Part shown: piece after piece, positions 62,679 through 64,000 of the stretch | Layout: every line of letters begins with the position of its first letter | How positions within the stretch are numbered: the stretch's first letter is position 1 | Source of the DNA: Pseudomonas frederiksbergensis | GTDB taxonomy: Bacteria > Pseudomonadota > Gammaproteobacteria > Pseudomonadales > Pseudomonadaceae | NCBI RefSeq assembly: GCF_900105495.1 | Contig: NZ_FNTF01000002.1 | Location: forward strand, 5,014,501 to 5,078,500 | Direction: 5' to 3' | DNA: 64,000 nt | Notes under the pieces: model-generated | The model's input: the letters and a program-made list of their open reading frames with translations, nothing else | Told to the model about the DNA's origin: nothing | The model's database searches: none | Made by a program: the position numbers and the translations under genes

Positions 62679-63074
62679 GGCCTCGCTCCCGCTAATCAGG
62701 GGCCCTGGCAAGGGCCTTCGAAGCGCCGTTCGCACCTACCCCGCGAGCCGCTTCGTGTCTGTACCGCCCACAAGGTGTGTTTGACGAGGTTGCCGACTGG
62801 AACGAAGTTGTCCCGAGGGACGGAAGCGTAATTAGGTAACCCGGCTCCACACTGAAGTTCGCACCAAGGCCCACGACGCCCGAATGCGCTCGCCAGTTCG
62901 CCCTTACCTGCTCACTTCCCCTCGAGCCCATCGTTCATCCCGTCGCCATCCCCGCCGAATCCGACTTGAATACCTAAGCTTCTGGTCAGCGAGCAGCCTT
63001 TTACGCCCCTCTAATTGCGTACTTGGCAGGAGCAGGAATTTTCCACCCAGACCTATGCGACGAGGTTTATCTCC
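62679..63074 (+). other. Long GC-rich leader of aceA without a gene
   Basis: About 396 bases lie between the promoter and aceA. GGCCC-tggcaa-GGGCC near 62702 is a small hairpin. No confident ORF was seen on either strand; the region may be a long 5' UTR. Confidence 0.4.
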
Positions 63075-64000
63075 ATGGCACTGACACGCGAACAGCAAAT
63101 TGCAGCCCTCGAAAAAGATTGGGCTGAAAACCCACGCTGGAAAGGCGTGACACGCGCTTACTCCGCTGCTGACGTCGTCCGCCTGCGTGGCTCGGTTCAA
63201 CCTGAGCACACCTTTGCAAAATTGGGCGCCGAGAAGCTTTGGAACCTGGTAACCCAGGGCGCCAAGCCGTCCTTCCGCCCTGAGAAAGATTTCGTCAACT
63301 GCATGGGCGCCCTGACCGGCGGCCAGGCTGTACAACAAGTTAAAGCCGGTATCCAGGCGATCTACCTGTCGGGCTGGCAAGTCGCTGCGGACAACAACTC
63401 CGCCGAATCGATGTACCCGGATCAGTCGCTGTACCCGGTGGATTCGGTTCCAACCGTGGTCAAGCGCATCAACAACTCGTTCCGTCGTGCTGACCAGATC
63501 CAGTGGAAAGCCGGCAAAGGCCCGGGCGACGAAGGCTACATCGACTACTTCGCGCCGATCGTGGCTGATGCTGAAGCCGGTTTCGGCGGCGTACTGAACG
63601 CTTACGAGCTGATGAAGAGCATGATCGAAGCAGGCGCCGCTGGCGTTCACTTCGAAGACCAACTGGCTTCCGTGAAAAAATGCGGCCACATGGGCGGCAA
63701 GGTACTGGTTCCTACCCAGGAAGCTGTACAGAAGCTGACCGCTGCCCGTCTGGCGGCTGACGTTGCTGGTACTCCGACCATCATCCTGGCTCGTACCGAC
63801 GCTAACGCGGCTGACCTGCTGACTTCCGACTGCGATCCGTACGACCAGCCGTTCGTAACTGGCGAACGTACCCAGGAAGGCTTCTACAAAGTGCGCGCCG
63901 GTCTCGACCAGGCCATCGCTCGCGGCCTGGCTTACGCTCCGTACGCCGACCTGATCTGGTGCGAAACCGCCAAGCCGGATCTGGACGAAGCTCGTCGCTT
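63075..64000 (+). CDS. aceA: Isocitrate lyase, C-terminus beyond window edge
   Basis: The first 308 codons are visible (family length about 440). It splits isocitrate into glyoxylate and succinate, the first step of the glyoxylate shunt. [20 protein letters not shown] starts the protein. [16 protein letters not shown] contains the catalytic KKCGH, and [20 protein letters not shown] plus HFEDQ carry metal and substrate contacts. The long leader with promoter and operator is described separately. Together with icd and idh, all three isocitrate-consuming enzymes are in this window. Confidence 0.97.
   Translation, partial: MALTREQQIAALEKDWAENPRWKGVTRAYSAADVVRLRGSVQPEHTFAKLGAEKLWNLVTQGAKPSFRPEKDFVNCMGALTGGQAVQQVKAGIQAIYLSGWQVAADNNSAESMYPDQSLYPVDSVPTVVKRINNSFRRADQIQWKAGKGPGDEGYIDYFAPIVADAEAGFGGVLNAYELMKSMIEAGAAGVHFEDQLASVKKCGHMGGKVLVPTQEAVQKLTAARLAADVAGTPTIILARTDANAADLLTSDCDPYDQPFVTGERTQEGFYKVRAGLDQAIARGLAYAPYADLIWCETAKPDLDEARR

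Overview
The window is chromosomal DNA of a Pseudomonas, most likely of the P. fluorescens group. The right half carries a typical Pseudomonas core gene order (tusDCBE, cysG-serS-crcB-rarA-lolA-ftsK, trxB-aat-bpt-infA, clpA-clpS-cspD, icd/idh, nudJ-mnmA-hflD-purB-roxA, aceA). Three families of short palindromic repeat pairs of the kind seen in fluorescent pseudomonads sit between genes. Species was not determined; this is read from gene order and protein sequence only.

Layout. 1-7500: loosely connected accessory genes: a DUF6124 gene with a structured leader, an LPS-kinase-like protein, an acetyltransferase, a TorF-type porin, a secreted amidohydrolase, a LuxR-type regulator, a lipoprotein and a membrane-protein gene broken by a one-base shift in a G tract. 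7864-11933: a periplasmic nitrate reductase operon, napEDABC. 12000-15046: a methyltransferase, a DUF4157 secreted protein, a DHCW-type cupin and an iron-dependent alcohol dehydrogenase. 15653-18467: an island-like block with a TetR regulator, a symmetric operator, a thioredoxin-reductase-like flavoprotein without the NADPH motifs, a broken monooxygenase and a SAM methyltransferase. 18483-22020: GrpB-like protein, ion channel, outer-membrane MetA-like protein and a TPR protein. 22165-24778: AraC regulator divergent from a ferritin-like diiron protein and a MAPEG protein. 25011-34063: housekeeping and accessory single genes (Mut7-C protein, TrmK, cysteine hydrolase, gamma-glutamyltransferase, Ogt, NudK, hemerythrin, GNAT, DUF6388, YoaK).

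34276-64000 is core: tRNA 2-thiouridine relay (tusDCBE with a YbiB-like gene), siroheme and seryl-tRNA synthesis, fluoride export, replication-fork maintenance (rarA), lipoprotein transport (lolA), DNA translocation (ftsK), thioredoxin reductase and a protein-turnover cluster in which the two N-degron aminoacyl transferases (aat, bpt) lie close to the N-degron adaptor and unfoldase (clpS, clpA). The two isocitrate dehydrogenases (icd and idh) are divergent neighbours, and isocitrate lyase (aceA, cut by the right edge) follows 7 kb later behind a clear promoter/operator and a leader of about 390 nt. So the three enzymes that compete for isocitrate are encoded within 12 kb.

The most noteworthy items are the TetR/flavoprotein/methyltransferase block, the AraC/diiron/MAPEG block, the leader with mutually exclusive hairpins at the left edge, the aceA control region, and the G-tract frameshift at 7072-7078. 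No tRNA, rRNA, CRISPR array, insertion sequence or prophage was seen.
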